DNA of 64,000 bases, from positions 186,001 to 250,000 of the forward strand of contig NZ_JASZYS010000001.1 of the NCBI RefSeq assembly GCF_030316845.1, written 5' to 3'. Below are positions 27,291 to 36,053 of the stretch, piece by piece (position 1 is the first letter of the stretch; each line of letters opens with the position of its first letter). The position numbers and the translations under genes were made by a program. This DNA is from Variovorax davisae (GTDB taxonomy: Bacteria > Pseudomonadota > Gammaproteobacteria > Burkholderiales > Burkholderiaceae_C). The notes beneath the pieces are model-generated. The model was not told where the DNA came from and searched no databases. It was given only the letters and a program-made list of their open reading frames with translations.

Positions 27291-28924
27291 GCGATGGGCT
27301 CCGACAATCCATGGCGCGCCAGCAGCACCACCGGCAGCAGCCCGGCGACCACGATCGCCAGCGCGGCGATCGCGCCTTCCTCGTAGGTGCCGCGCGCCGC
27401 CTCCGCGTAAAGCCAGGTGGCGAGCGTGTCGAAGTTGGCCGGCCGCAGCAGCAGGGTGGCGGGCAGCTCCTTCATGGCGTCGACGAACACCAGCAGCGCG
27501 CTGGCCGCGATCGCCGGCCGCAGCAGCGGCAGGTGGACGCGGCGCAAAGTGCCGCCGGTGTTTTCGCCGAGCAGGCGGGCGGCCTGCTCGAGCGCCGGCG
27601 GGATGCGCGCGAGGCCGGCCTCGATGCCGCCCACCGGCATCGCCAGGAAGCGGATCGCGCAGGCCACCACCAGCACCACGCCGGCGCCCATCAGCGGCAG
27701 GCCCGGGTGGCCGATCAGCCCGGCCAGCGCGGCGTCGGCGGCCAGCGCCGGGGTCAGCAGGCCGATCGCCAGCACGGTGCCCGGCACCGCGTAGCCCAGG
27801 GTGGCGGCCCGGCCCTGCCAGCGGGCGCCGTTGTGCGCCGAGCCTTGGGCCCGGACCGCCCAGGCGACCACCAGTCCGGCGGCCACCGCCACCGCGGTGA
27901 CGCCGGCCGCGACGCCGAGCGTGTTGACCAGGCTGTCGATCAGCCCGCGCGAAATTCCGCTGCCCTGGCGCAGCCGCTTCACCGCTTCCCAGACCAGGTG
28001 GAGCGCCGGCGCCGCGAAGCCGAGCAGCACCGGCAGGGCCGCGGCGGCGCTGGCCAGCCAGGCCGCTGCACCGTGCAGGCGCCGCGGCTGGATGGCGCGC
28101 ATGCGCTGGGCCGAGCCGAAGCGCTGGTGGCGCCGGCCGTGGCGCTCCAGCAGCACCAGCGCGACCACGAGCAGCAGCATCGCCGACGCGATCTGGGCCG
28201 CGCCGGCCAGGTCGGAGCGCGTGATCCAGGTGGTGTAGACCGCGACCGTGAGCGTGCGGATGCCGAGGAATTCGGAGGCGCCGATGTCGTTGAGGGTCTC
28301 CAGCAGCGCGAGGCTCAGGCCGACGGCGAGCGCCGGTCGGGCCAGCGGCAGCGCGACCCGGAAGAAGGCGCCGGCGCGGCTCTCGCCGAGCGAGCGCGCC
28401 GCCTCCATCAGGTGGGCCGGCTGGGTCATGAACATGGCGCGCGCGGTCATGTAGACATAGGGGTAGAGCACGAAGCCGAGCACGAGGATGGCGCCCGGCA
28501 TCGAACGCAGGTCGGGCAGGCGAAACTGGCGCGGGCTGTCGAAGCCGAGCAGCCACCGCAGCGCGCCCTGCACCGGACCGAGCGGATGCAGCAGGTCGAG
28601 GTAGGCGAAGGCCACGATGTAGGTCGGCATCGCCAGCGGCAGCAGCAGGGCCCAGTGCAGCACGCCGCGGCCAGGGAAGTCGCAGCTGCTCACCAGCCAG
28701 GCGCAGCCGGTGCCGATCACCAGCACCAGCAGGCCGACGCCGGCCAGCAGCACGGCGGTGTCGAGCGCCGCCTGCGGCAGCACGTCGCGCACCAGCCCGG
28801 CCCAGTGGCCGAGCCCCGAGCCGAAGGCCAGCCACAGCAGGCTCAGCACCGGCGCCAGCACGCCGAGTGCGATCGCCATCGAAGCGGTCCGCCAGACCGG
28901 GCCGACCGGCCGCAACCGCGTCAC
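27287..28924 (-). CDS. fbpB: Ferric iron ABC transporter permease, FbpB-like (fused two-domain)
   Basis: A 545-residue inner-membrane protein with about twelve helices and two homologous permease halves, each with an EAA-like loop ([21 protein letters not shown] and [21 protein letters not shown], given in part). That is the FbpB arrangement. The start is a GTG at 28924 that overlaps the fbpA stop as GTGA, which fixes it; no ATG is suitably placed. The gene ends with an ATGA overlap into the ATPase gene, so all three are tightly coupled. Confidence 0.9.
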   Translation of the reverse strand: MTRLRPVGPVWRTASMAIALGVLAPVLSLLWLAFGSGLGHWAGLVRDVLPQAALDTAVLLAGVGLLVLVIGTGCAWLVSSCDFPGRGVLHWALLLPLAMPTYIVAFAYLDLLHPLGPVQGALRWLLGFDSPRQFRLPDLRSMPGAILVLGFVLYPYVYMTARAMFMTQPAHLMEAARSLGESRAGAFFRVALPLARPALAVGLSLALLETLNDIGASEFLGIRTLTVAVYTTWITRSDLAGAAQIASAMLLLVVALVLLERHGRRHQRFGSAQRMRAIQPRRLHGAAAWLASAAAALPVLLGFAAPALHLVWEAVKRLRQGSGISRGLIDSLVNTLGVAAGVTAVAVAAGLVVAWAVRAQGSAHNGARWQGRAATLGYAVPGTVLAIGLLTPALAADAALAGLIGHPGLPLMGAGVVLVVACAIRFLAMPVGGIEAGLARIPPALEQAARLLGENTGGTLRRVHLPLLRPAIAASALLVFVDAMKELPATLLLRPANFDTLATWLYAEAARGTYEEGAIAALAIVVAGLLPVVLLARHGLSEPIA

Positions 28925-29970
28925 TGGTCGAACGCGACCTTGTCGACCAGCGCGCTGGCCTGCTTGCGGTATTTGGCGATCTCGGCGACCGGCAGCGGAT
29001 CGACCTTGAGCTCGCCGATGCTGCTGGCGATGATCGGATCGAGCGCGACGCCCTGGCGGACCGGGAATTCGTAGTTGGCTTCGGCGTAGAGCACCTGCGC
29101 CGGCGGCGACACCAGGAACTCGATCAGCTTGACCGCATTGGCGCGCTGGGGCGCGTTCTTCGCGACCGCGGCGCCGCTGATGTTGACGTGCGTGCCGCCG
29201 CCCTGGGCGAAGGTGGGCTTGACCACCTTGATCGCATCGCCCCATTTGCGGGCGTCCGTGCCTTCCTTGGCGCCCTTGAGCTGGCCGACGTAGTAGGAGT
29301 TGGCCAGGCCGACATCGCAGATGCCGCCGAGGATGTCGCGCGCCACGTCGCGGTCGCCGCCGGTGGCCTTGCGGCCCAGGTTGGCCTTGACGCCGCGCAG
29401 CCACTGCTCGGCCTTGGCTTCGCCGTCGTGGGCGATCATGGCCGACACCAGCGCCACGTTGTACGGATGCTGGCCCGAGCGGATGCAGACCTTGCCCTTG
29501 TACTTCGGGTTGGCGAGGTCCTCGTAGCGGAAGGCGGCCAGCGGCAGGCTCTTGTCGGCATACAGCACCCGGGCCCGCAGCGACAGCGCGAACCACTGGC
29601 CGTCGCTGCCCCGCAGGTTCGGCGGAATCGCGGTCTCGAGCGCGGCCGATCGCACCGGCTGCGTGACGCCGCCATCGACCAGGTCGACCAGGTTGCCGAT
29701 GTCCACCGTCATCAGCACGTCGGCCGGCGAGCGCGCGCCTTCGGCCTTGACCCGTTCGAGCAGGCCGTCCTTCACGAAGACGGTGTTGACCTTGATGTCG
29801 TTCTGGGCACTGAAGGCCGCCAGCAGCGGCTGGACCAGGCCGGGCTCGCGCGTGGTGTAGAGCGTGACCTCGCCGGCCGCATGCGCCGGCACGGCGCTGG
29901 CCAGCAGGGTGAGGGCTGTCGCGCCGAGCGCGAGGGCCGCGCGGGCAGGCGCGCGAGGGCGTGCGGTCAT
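28921..29970 (-). CDS. fbpA: Periplasmic ferric iron-binding protein, FbpA family
   Basis: A 349-residue periplasmic binding protein that hands Fe(III) to FbpB. The signal peptide ends about AVPAHAAGE and the mature protein starts VTLYTTREPGLVQPLL. The paired iron-binding tyrosines are Tyr226 and Tyr227 (ANSYYVGQ), as in family members that use a synergistic anion. I chose ATG 29970 because GGAGA precedes it; the longer frame adds no signal peptide. A Fur-box-like sequence lies 53 bases upstream. Confidence 0.92.
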   Translation of the reverse strand: MTARPRAPARAALALGATALTLLASAVPAHAAGEVTLYTTREPGLVQPLLAAFSAQNDIKVNTVFVKDGLLERVKAEGARSPADVLMTVDIGNLVDLVDGGVTQPVRSAALETAIPPNLRGSDGQWFALSLRARVLYADKSLPLAAFRYEDLANPKYKGKVCIRSGQHPYNVALVSAMIAHDGEAKAEQWLRGVKANLGRKATGGDRDVARDILGGICDVGLANSYYVGQLKGAKEGTDARKWGDAIKVVKPTFAQGGGTHVNISGAAVAKNAPQRANAVKLIEFLVSPPAQVLYAEANYEFPVRQGVALDPIIASSIGELKVDPLPVAEIAKYRKQASALVDKVAFDQ

Positions 29971-30022
29971 GGGGCTTCTCCAGGGGACGGTGACGAAGGG
30001 CGCGGGCGCAGGGTTTGCGCGC

Positions 30023-30041
30023 GCCAATGCGAATAATTATC
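30023..30041 (-). promoter_or_regulatory. Fur-box-like operator upstream of fbpA
   Basis: Read on the minus strand, this 19-mer begins GATAATTATTCGCATT and matches the classical Fur consensus at 13 of 19 positions by my count; in the 6-1-6 reading (30029-30041) it matches 11 of 13. It is the only AT-rich patch in the 160-base gap before the iron importer, which supports iron repression of fbpABC. Confidence 0.7.
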
Positions 30042-30130
30042 ACTGTCGACTTTCGGACGCCCGGCCGATTCACCCACGAATTCGAAGTGTTCTCCGCGAC
30101 GCCGGCGCGGGACCCGCCAGGGTCGGCCGG

Positions 30131-30937
30131 TCATTCGGTCCGGGGACCGGCCTTGCGTGCATAGAACGCCGAGACGTCCTCGATCTCCGCGTCCGTCATC
30201 GTGCGGGCCACGTTGCGCATCTGCGCCTCGGAATCGTTGCCGCGCTCACCCGACCGGAAGGCCTTGAGCTGCAGCACGAGATAGCCCTTGGGCATGCCCT
30301 CGAGCCACGGCGCGCCGAACTTCTGGTCGATGCCGCCATGGCAGGAGACGCAGGGCGCGATGTTGCGCAGCGGTGCGCCGACCCGCACCAGTGCGGGCAG
30401 CGCCTCGTCATAGGTCGTCGGCGCGGTTCGTGCCTTCGGCAGATAGGCGTAGTAGGCCGCCAGGTCGGCGATGTCCGTGTCCGACAGGTTCCTGGACAGC
30501 GCCACCATGATGGGGCTGCCGCGCTTGCCGCTGCGGTAGTCCATCAGCTGCTTGATGATCACTTCCGGGTATTGGCCGGAGAGGTTGGGCGCATCGGAGC
30601 TGCTCATGCCCTGGGCGCCGTGGCACATGGTGCAGTTGAGCGCCAGCGTCGCGCCGCGGCCGACCGCCTGCTGCGAGCCCTCCTTGCCCATCGATCGATC
30701 CAGCACGACATCGGTGGCGGTCGCGGCCTGCCGGGGCGCCGAGCCGAAGGACCAGTCGGCCGGCACCCCGGCCGCCCGGCAGATGCTCGCCCACATCCCC
30801 TTGGCGCTGAAGTCGCCGTGCACCGAAGGCAGCAGCACGAAGCCCGCCGCGAAGGCGCCCACGGTGAGGACGATGAGCCAGATGACGCTCTTGCGGACCC
30901 AGGGGTTGCGCCAGCCGGGCATGCCGTTCACCTTCAT
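30131..30937 (-). CDS. Membrane-anchored diheme cytochrome c (c4-like), last gene of the oxidase cluster
   Basis: A 268-residue electron-transfer protein. One N-terminal membrane helix (SVIWLIVLTVGAFAAGFVLL, residues 17-36) anchors two cytochrome c domains with heme motifs CTMCH (102-106) and CVSCH (196-200). It probably delivers electrons to the CuA centre of the oxidase encoded just upstream; its ATG shares one base with the oxidase stop (TGATG). It ends the operon, with 90 bases to the convergent iron region's Fur-box. Confidence 0.9.
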   Translation of the reverse strand: MKVNGMPGWRNPWVRKSVIWLIVLTVGAFAAGFVLLPSVHGDFSAKGMWASICRAAGVPADWSFGSAPRQAATATDVVLDRSMGKEGSQQAVGRGATLALNCTMCHGAQGMSSSDAPNLSGQYPEVIIKQLMDYRSGKRGSPIMVALSRNLSDTDIADLAAYYAYLPKARTAPTTYDEALPALVRVGAPLRNIAPCVSCHGGIDQKFGAPWLEGMPKGYLVLQLKAFRSGERGNDSEAQMRNVARTMTDAEIEDVSAFYARKAGPRTE

Positions 30938-32574
30938 CACCGGCTCCCGATCGGTATCACCGGCACGGAGGCTTCCTTCAGCGAAGCCAGCTGCACGATC
31001 GGGTAGCCGTAGTTGACGATCGTGAGGCCGATCATCATCGCGACCCAGAGCCCGAAGCCGTTCAGTGCGACCGGCGTGTGCGCAGTCGGATGCGCCGCGC
31101 GGCTGAAGGTGAAGGGCGCCACCACCGTGCCTTCCTTCTTTCGCGCAGTGGCCAGCGTGTAGACCAGCAGGATGCCGGACGCGAGCAGGATGAAGCCGCC
31201 GATCGCCGACACGGTGACGGTCCAGGCCTGCGGCTGGATCTCGGGATGCGTGTAGTCGTAGTAGGCCATGCGCCGCGGCATCCCGAGCAGGCCGACCAGG
31301 TGCCATGGCATCGACAGCACCATCATGCCGACGAACCACAGCCAGATCTGCCACTTGATGAGCGCGGCCGACAGCGGCGCGCAGCCCGTGAGCTGCGGCC
31401 ACAGCTCGTAGGCGACCATGAAGTACATCAGCACGATCGCGCCGGCGAAGATCAGGTGGAAATGGCCCGTCACCCACTGCGTGTTGTGGATGGTCTCGTT
31501 GAGCTGGTAGCTCATGTTGATGAGGCCGCCGGCGCCGCCGAAGCCGAGCATGATGAAGGAGAAGGTCACCGCCAGCATCATCGGGTTGTCCCACGGCAGC
31601 GTCCTGAGCCAGCCGAACATCCCCTTGCCGCCGCGCAGCCTGCCGGCGATCTCGACCGAGGCCACGATGGTGAACACCGTCAGCAATGTCGGCACCGACA
31701 CCATCGCGGTCATCACCGCATGCACGAACTTGAAGCCCGCGCCCACCTGCGGGTCGGCGAAGAGGTGGTGGATGCCGATCGGCATCGAGAACACGAGGAA
31801 GAGCACGAAGGCCACCCGACCCATGGTGTCGCTGTATAGCCTGCCGCCGATGGCGCGCGGCACGATGGTGTAGAACGCGATGTAAGAGGGCATCAGCCAG
31901 AAGTACACGATGGCATGCAGCGTCCACGAGAAGAAGACGCGTGCGAGGCCGGCGTTGATCGTGTCGGTGAGTCCCAGCGAAGCCGGCAGGATCAGCACCA
32001 GGACCTCGATCGCAGCGCCGAGCGAGGTCCACGCCCACAGGTACGCACCGGCGACGTTGCCGAACATCGCCAGCGGAACGGGCTCGCCCGGGTTCTGCTT
32101 CTTCCAGGCGCGCAGGTTGATGGCCATGAGCGCGACCCAGATCCACGAGCCCACGACCACCAGCACCACGCCCAGGTAGTAGAACGGGCTCGCGAGCATC
32201 GGGGGGTAGAAGGTGTAGAGCACCGACGCCTTGCCCAGCGCCATCGTCACGGCCGCCACCGCCGTGCCGACCACGACGAGCCAGAAGCCCGCCCAGGCCC
32301 AGCGCAGGCCGATCAGCGGCTTCTTCAGCGCCAGCTCGGAGATGGCGTAGCCGAAGCCCATCGCGACCAGCGTCGGCAGCACGTAGGCCATGACCGTGCC
32401 GTGGCCGGTGACCGAGCGGTAGTAGTGCTCGGGGTTGTTGATCCAGGTCGACAGCGGGCTGCGGACGTACATCTGCCACGCGCCCAGAACCAGCGCGCCC
32501 AGGAAGGCGACGAAGGCCACCCAGAAGTGGGCCAGGACGAGTCTTCTAGCGTGGAACACAGCTGAGCCTTTCAC
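30937..32574 (-). CDS. Heme-copper oxidase subunit I, B-family (ba3-like)
   Basis: A 545-residue catalytic subunit of a terminal oxidase that reduces O2 to water. Histidine ligands fit the ba3 type: His58 (TGHG) and His373 for the low-spin heme, His371 (TGHFHL) for the high-spin heme, His220 with Tyr224 (HAIVY, the cross-linked pair) and His269/His270 for CuB. These correspond to His72, His386, His384, His233/Tyr237 and His282/283 of the Thermus ba3 enzyme. About 13 helices are visible. The gene overlaps subunit II by 29 bases. Confidence 0.93.
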   Translation of the reverse strand: MKGSAVFHARRLVLAHFWVAFVAFLGALVLGAWQMYVRSPLSTWINNPEHYYRSVTGHGTVMAYVLPTLVAMGFGYAISELALKKPLIGLRWAWAGFWLVVVGTAVAAVTMALGKASVLYTFYPPMLASPFYYLGVVLVVVGSWIWVALMAINLRAWKKQNPGEPVPLAMFGNVAGAYLWAWTSLGAAIEVLVLILPASLGLTDTINAGLARVFFSWTLHAIVYFWLMPSYIAFYTIVPRAIGGRLYSDTMGRVAFVLFLVFSMPIGIHHLFADPQVGAGFKFVHAVMTAMVSVPTLLTVFTIVASVEIAGRLRGGKGMFGWLRTLPWDNPMMLAVTFSFIMLGFGGAGGLINMSYQLNETIHNTQWVTGHFHLIFAGAIVLMYFMVAYELWPQLTGCAPLSAALIKWQIWLWFVGMMVLSMPWHLVGLLGMPRRMAYYDYTHPEIQPQAWTVTVSAIGGFILLASGILLVYTLATARKKEGTVVAPFTFSRAAHPTAHTPVALNGFGLWVAMMIGLTIVNYGYPIVQLASLKEASVPVIPIGSR

Positions 32575-33112
32575 CCGGCCGGGCCTTGGCCATGAATTCG
32601 TCCTGCGGCAGCACCTGCACGCGGGCCCACATGGCCTCGTGCCCGGTGCCGCAGTATTCGTGACAGGGCATCAACTGTTCGCCGGTGCGGCGAAACGATG
32701 TCGTGAAGGTCGCCACGAAGCCCGGCACGACCATCGTGTTGGCGTTGGTGCGGCCGATGATGAATCCGTGGATGGCGTCCGTCGCCGTGGCGCGGAAGGT
32801 CACGGGCGCATCGGCCGGCACCACGATGCATTGCGGCTCGAACGAATACTGCTGGGCGATGAGCCGCACGACCACCCGGCCGTCGGCCTCGATGGCCGTG
32901 CCGAGGTTGCTCTCGATGAACTCGCCGCGCAGGTGGAGCGTCTTCACGTCCACCGTCTCCACGCGCGATGGCGGCATGGTCGCCCAGTGCAGGCCGGTGA
33001 CGACCATCATCAGGATCAGCACCGCGATGATGGCGCCGACGATCCAGGTCCAGCGCCGCTCGGCCGCGGCCGCGATCGCTTCCGACTCGTGCGAGGGCAG
33101 GGTCGCACTCAT
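32546..33112 (-). CDS. Heme-copper oxidase subunit II with CuA centre (ba3-like)
   Basis: A 188-residue subunit with a single membrane helix (WTWIVGAIIAVLILMMVVTG, residues 21-40) and a periplasmic cupredoxin domain. CuA ligands are His115, Cys150, Glu152 (backbone), Cys154, His158 and Met161 in CHEYCGTGHEAM, at almost the same numbers as in the Thermus ba3 subunit II. It receives electrons from the cluster's cytochromes c. The small gene at 33109-33273 overlaps it by 4 bases and probably supplies the missing second helix. Confidence 0.93.
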   Translation of the reverse strand: MSATLPSHESEAIAAAAERRWTWIVGAIIAVLILMMVVTGLHWATMPPSRVETVDVKTLHLRGEFIESNLGTAIEADGRVVVRLIAQQYSFEPQCIVVPADAPVTFRATATDAIHGFIIGRTNANTMVVPGFVATFTTSFRRTGEQLMPCHEYCGTGHEAMWARVQVLPQDEFMAKARPGERLSCVPR

Positions 33113-33273
33113 TGGACGGCACCGCGCGGCAGGTAGACCGCGAAATAGAAGATGAAGTAGATCGCCACGACGATGGCCGTCGCGATGCCCGCCACCGCGA
33201 ACGCCCCCGTGGGCCCTCGGCGCACGATGTCGTCGACGCGGCGGTCTTCCTCTTGCTCATCGATGGGGGACAT
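33109..33273 (-). CDS. Small single-helix oxidase subunit (subunit IIa-like)
   Basis: A 54-residue protein: a charged N-terminus (MSPIDEQEEDRRVDDIVRRG), then one membrane helix (AVAGIATAIVVAIYFIFYFA). In ba3 oxidases a small subunit IIa replaces the second helix that subunit II lacks, and size and position match that role. I start it at 33273 because a GAGGAAG ribosome site lies just upstream; an ATG five codons earlier has none. It overlaps subunit II by 4 bases. Confidence 0.75.
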   Translation of the reverse strand: MSPIDEQEEDRRVDDIVRRGPTGAFAVAGIATAIVVAIYFIFYFAVYLPRGAVQ

Positions 33274-33284
33274 GGCGGGCTTCC

Positions 33285-34577
33285 TCATTCGGGCAGCAAC
33301 TTGCGCAGTTCGCTGATCTGGGATGCGTCGACCGGCGTGCCGCTGTTGTCCCATGCCACGCGGATGTAGGTCACGACGGCGGCCGCCTGGTCATCGTCGA
33401 GGATGTGGCTGAAGGGCGGCATGCCGTGCGGGCGCGGGTTCTTGCGGGTCCCGGGCGCGTAGCCGCCGTTGAGCACCATGCGGATCGAGTTGACCGGCGA
33501 GGCCATCGTGATGGACTGGTTGCCCGCCAGCGGCGGGAACGACGGCGGATGCCCCTTGCCCTCTTCGCCATGGCACATCGCGCACTGCGTGCCGTAGATC
33601 TTGCGGCCCGTCTCCATCACGCTGGGGCTCACGAGCCGGGCCTGGCTGGTCGGCGGCGGCTCGGAGTCGCGCTGGGGCAGGGCCTTGAGGTAGACCGCCA
33701 TCGCCTTGACGTCCTCGTCGCTGAGGTACTGCAGGCTGTTGTAGACCACCTCCGCCATCGGGCCGTAGGTGGTGCCGCGGTGCGAGACGCCGACCTGCAG
33801 CAGATCGGCGATTTCCTGGATCTCCCAGTTGCCGAGGCCCGCTTCGCGGTTGGAGGTGAGCGATGGCGCATACCAGTTCTGGTTCGGGATCATGCCCCCT
33901 TCGAAGGCCTTCGATTCGCTCGACCCGCCCAGCGCATTGATGGCCGTGTGGCACATCGCGCAATGGCCGAGCCCCTGGACGAGGTAGGCGCCACGGTTCC
34001 ATTCGGCGTTCTGCTTCGGGTCCGGGACGAACTCGCCTTCCTTGAAGTAGAGCGTTCGCCATCCGATCAGGAGTTCCCGCTTGTTGAAGGGGAACTTGAG
34101 TTCATGCGGCCGGTTCTGCTGGCGCACCGGCGTGACGGACATCAGGTAGGCAAAGATGGCGTCGCTGTCCGCGCGCGTGACCTTGGTGTACGAGGCGAAC
34201 GGCATGGCCGGATACAGCAGCGTGCCGTCCTTGGAGACGCCCGTGTGCATCATCCGGTAGAAGTCGTCGGGGGTCCAGCGGCCGATGCCGGTCTCGTCGT
34301 CCGGCGTGATGTTGGGCACGAAGAGGGCGCCGAAGGGCGTCGGCATCGCCCGTCCGCCCGCGAACGGCTTGCCGGTGGCCTCCGTGTGGCAGGCCACGCA
34401 GTCGCCGGCTCGCGCCAGGTATTCGCCGCGGGTGATGACTTCGGTGGTCGCATCCTTCGGGGCCGTGCTGGCCCGACCCTGATCGGGCAACGCGGCGGGC
34501 CGCAGCCACCACAAGACCGCGGCGCCCGCCACCGCCAGCACCGCGAACGCGAGGAGGATCTTGAAGGCCAGTTTCAT
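33285..34577 (-). CDS. Triheme cytochrome c, alcohol dehydrogenase cytochrome-subunit type
   Basis: A 430-residue protein with an N-terminal membrane helix (FKILLAFAVLAVAGAAVLWW, residues 5-24) and three c-type heme motifs: CVACH (60-64), CAMCH near residue 208 and CAMCH near 347. The layout and segments such as GRWTPDDFYRMMHTGVSKDG match the membrane cytochrome subunit of quinoprotein alcohol and gluconate dehydrogenases, but no dehydrogenase subunit is present. It probably relays electrons from a periplasmic donor or from quinol to the oxidase. It is 5 bases after the upstream cytochrome gene. Confidence 0.88.
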   Translation of the reverse strand: MKLAFKILLAFAVLAVAGAAVLWWLRPAALPDQGRASTAPKDATTEVITRGEYLARAGDCVACHTEATGKPFAGGRAMPTPFGALFVPNITPDDETGIGRWTPDDFYRMMHTGVSKDGTLLYPAMPFASYTKVTRADSDAIFAYLMSVTPVRQQNRPHELKFPFNKRELLIGWRTLYFKEGEFVPDPKQNAEWNRGAYLVQGLGHCAMCHTAINALGGSSESKAFEGGMIPNQNWYAPSLTSNREAGLGNWEIQEIADLLQVGVSHRGTTYGPMAEVVYNSLQYLSDEDVKAMAVYLKALPQRDSEPPPTSQARLVSPSVMETGRKIYGTQCAMCHGEEGKGHPPSFPPLAGNQSITMASPVNSIRMVLNGGYAPGTRKNPRPHGMPPFSHILDDDQAAAVVTYIRVAWDNSGTPVDASQISELRKLLPE

Positions 34578-34582
34578 GAGCG

Positions 34583-35314
34583 TCACTTCTGGCTGCCGCA
34601 TGCCAGGGGCATGCGAACCACATTGGCCGGTTCCGGCGACGGGTCCCTGGGCGCCGCCTGCTGTGACAGCCAGGCCGCGACGGCATTCATGTCCGCGTCG
34701 CTGAGGCGCGTGGCCACCCGCTTCATGCAGTCGGGTTCGGCCGCGTGGCGCTCGCCGACGCGCCAGCGCGTGAGCTGGGCCACGACATAGGTCGGCCGCA
34801 GGCCGACCAGGCCGGGAATCCCCGGCTCCATCCCGGTCAGTCCGACGCCGTGGCAGGCGACGCAGGCGGGAATGCCCTTGCCGGCATCGCCGGCCGCCAC
34901 CAGCGCGCCGCCCCTGCGCATGGTTTCCATGTCCGCCTTCATCGCTTCAGCGGGCCCGAACGGCGGGCGCTGGCTCGCGAAGTGCTGGGCGATCTCCTTC
35001 AGGTAGGCGTCCGGCAGGTAGGCGACGAGGTAGTTCATCGGCGCGTAGTGCCGCGTGCCGTCGCGAAACGCCACCAGCTGGTTGTACAGATAGCCCGCGG
35101 GCTTGCCGGCGATGCGGGGGAAGTAGCCGTTGTTGGTGCCCTGGCCGCTCTGGCCGTGGCAGGTCACGCAGCCCTGGACGCGGGCCTCCATGGAATCGAC
35201 TTCCCGGAACGAGGGAATCGCCTCCGACTGGGCGAGCGCGGGGAGGCTGGCGCTGCCCCAGGCGATCGCCACGGTGGCGCAGGCCGCCGGCCAGTGAAGG
35301 CATCGGGGCTTCAT
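34583..35314 (-). CDS. Secreted diheme cytochrome c4-like protein, first gene of the oxidase cluster
   Basis: A 243-residue protein with a signal peptide (residues 1-29, SLPALAQS) and two heme c motifs, CVTCH (49-53) and CVACH (151-155), in a tandem c4-like arrangement. GGAA ahead of the ATG at 35314 supports the start. It should be a soluble periplasmic electron carrier for the oxidase. Upstream, 142 bases separate it from the thioesterase gene; I see no FNR or other recognisable site there. Confidence 0.88.
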   Translation of the reverse strand: MKPRCLHWPAACATVAIAWGSASLPALAQSEAIPSFREVDSMEARVQGCVTCHGQSGQGTNNGYFPRIAGKPAGYLYNQLVAFRDGTRHYAPMNYLVAYLPDAYLKEIAQHFASQRPPFGPAEAMKADMETMRRGGALVAAGDAGKGIPACVACHGVGLTGMEPGIPGLVGLRPTYVVAQLTRWRVGERHAAEPDCMKRVATRLSDADMNAVAAWLSQQAAPRDPSPEPANVVRMPLACGSQK

Positions 35315-35456
35315 CGTGGCTTCCTTTCGTATTCCACGGCAGCTCGGGCCGTACCGCTCAATGGCAGGGAGACGCGGAATGGATCGTAGCGACGGCCACC
35401 GTGCCTTGCAACAATTCATTCGAGCCCGGAATGGCGCCCTCCGGCCGGGAGCCGGT

Positions 35457-35999
35457 TCAGCGGTTCGGCATCTCGAACACCAGGCAGGTGGTGGTGGCGT
35501 GGGCGTAGAGCGTGCCGTCGGCGCCGACCAGGCGGGCTTCGGCGGTGGCCAGTTGGCGGCCGCAATGCAGCACCTTGCCCTCGGCGCGCACGCGCTGCAC
35601 CTTGGGCGACAGCGCCTTGACCAGGTTCACGCCGAGTTCGGCGGTGGTGTAGCCGCGGCCGGCCGGCATCATGGTGTGGACCGCGCAGCCCAGCGCCGAG
35701 TCGAGCAGGGTGGCGAACCAGCCGCCGTGGATGGTGCCGAGCGGGTTCAGGTGCTCGGCCAGCGGCCGGCCCTGGAACACCGCGCGCCCCGGCCCGACCT
35801 CGATCAGCTGGAAGGACAGTGTCTTGGCGATCGCGGCGTAGGGGATCTCGGCCCGCAGCATGGCCTCCATCATCTCGAGCCCGGTCTTGCCGGCGATCTG
35901 CTCCGGACGCGCCACGCCGGGGCCAGGCCCCGCGTTCAGGCGTTCGGAAATCGCGTCTTCCTCGGTGATCCAGGCTGCCAGTCGATCGGTCGTTGTCAT
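35457..35999 (-). CDS. PaaI-type hotdog-fold thioesterase
   Basis: A 180-residue member of the PaaI/YbdB hotdog family that would hydrolyse acyl-CoA thioesters. NPLGTIHGGWFATLLDSALGCAV is the family catalytic segment (HGG), and YTTAELGVNLVKALSP the dimer strand. The N-terminal 50 residues are longer than in most PaaI proteins. It is divergent from marR; the shared gap contains a perfect palindrome, so MarR probably controls both sides. Hotdog thioesterases next to marR are common beside aromatic-acid detoxification, but no such pathway gene is here. Confidence 0.87.
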   Translation of the reverse strand: MTTTDRLAAWITEEDAISERLNAGPGPGVARPEQIAGKTGLEMMEAMLRAEIPYAAIAKTLSFQLIEVGPGRAVFQGRPLAEHLNPLGTIHGGWFATLLDSALGCAVHTMMPAGRGYTTAELGVNLVKALSPKVQRVRAEGKVLHCGRQLATAEARLVGADGTLYAHATTTCLVFEMPNR

Positions 36000-36018
36000 T
36001 CAAAATCTCCTTTTACAG

Positions 36019-36049
36019 TTGCATATGCAATGATTGTAGCTACAATCAT
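36019..36049. promoter_or_regulatory. Divergent MarR operator region and promoter
   Basis: Two dyads abut: TTGCATATGCAA (36019-36030), a perfect 12-base palindrome, and ATGATTGTAGCTACAATCAT (36030-36049), a perfect 20-base palindrome. On the plus strand TTGCAT (36019-36024) and TACAAT (36041-36046) are spaced 16 bases, a plausible promoter for marR, so the operator spans both promoter boxes. Transcription would start within a few bases of the marR ATG at 36054. Confidence 0.75.
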
Positions 36050-36053
36050 CCGC

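Noticed and set aside
30131..32479. A continuous 782-residue frame joining part of the oxidase region with the diheme cytochrome gene
   Set aside because: Its first two thirds read as a nonsense shadow of subunit I; the real diheme cytochrome starts at 30937 where the signal anchor begins.
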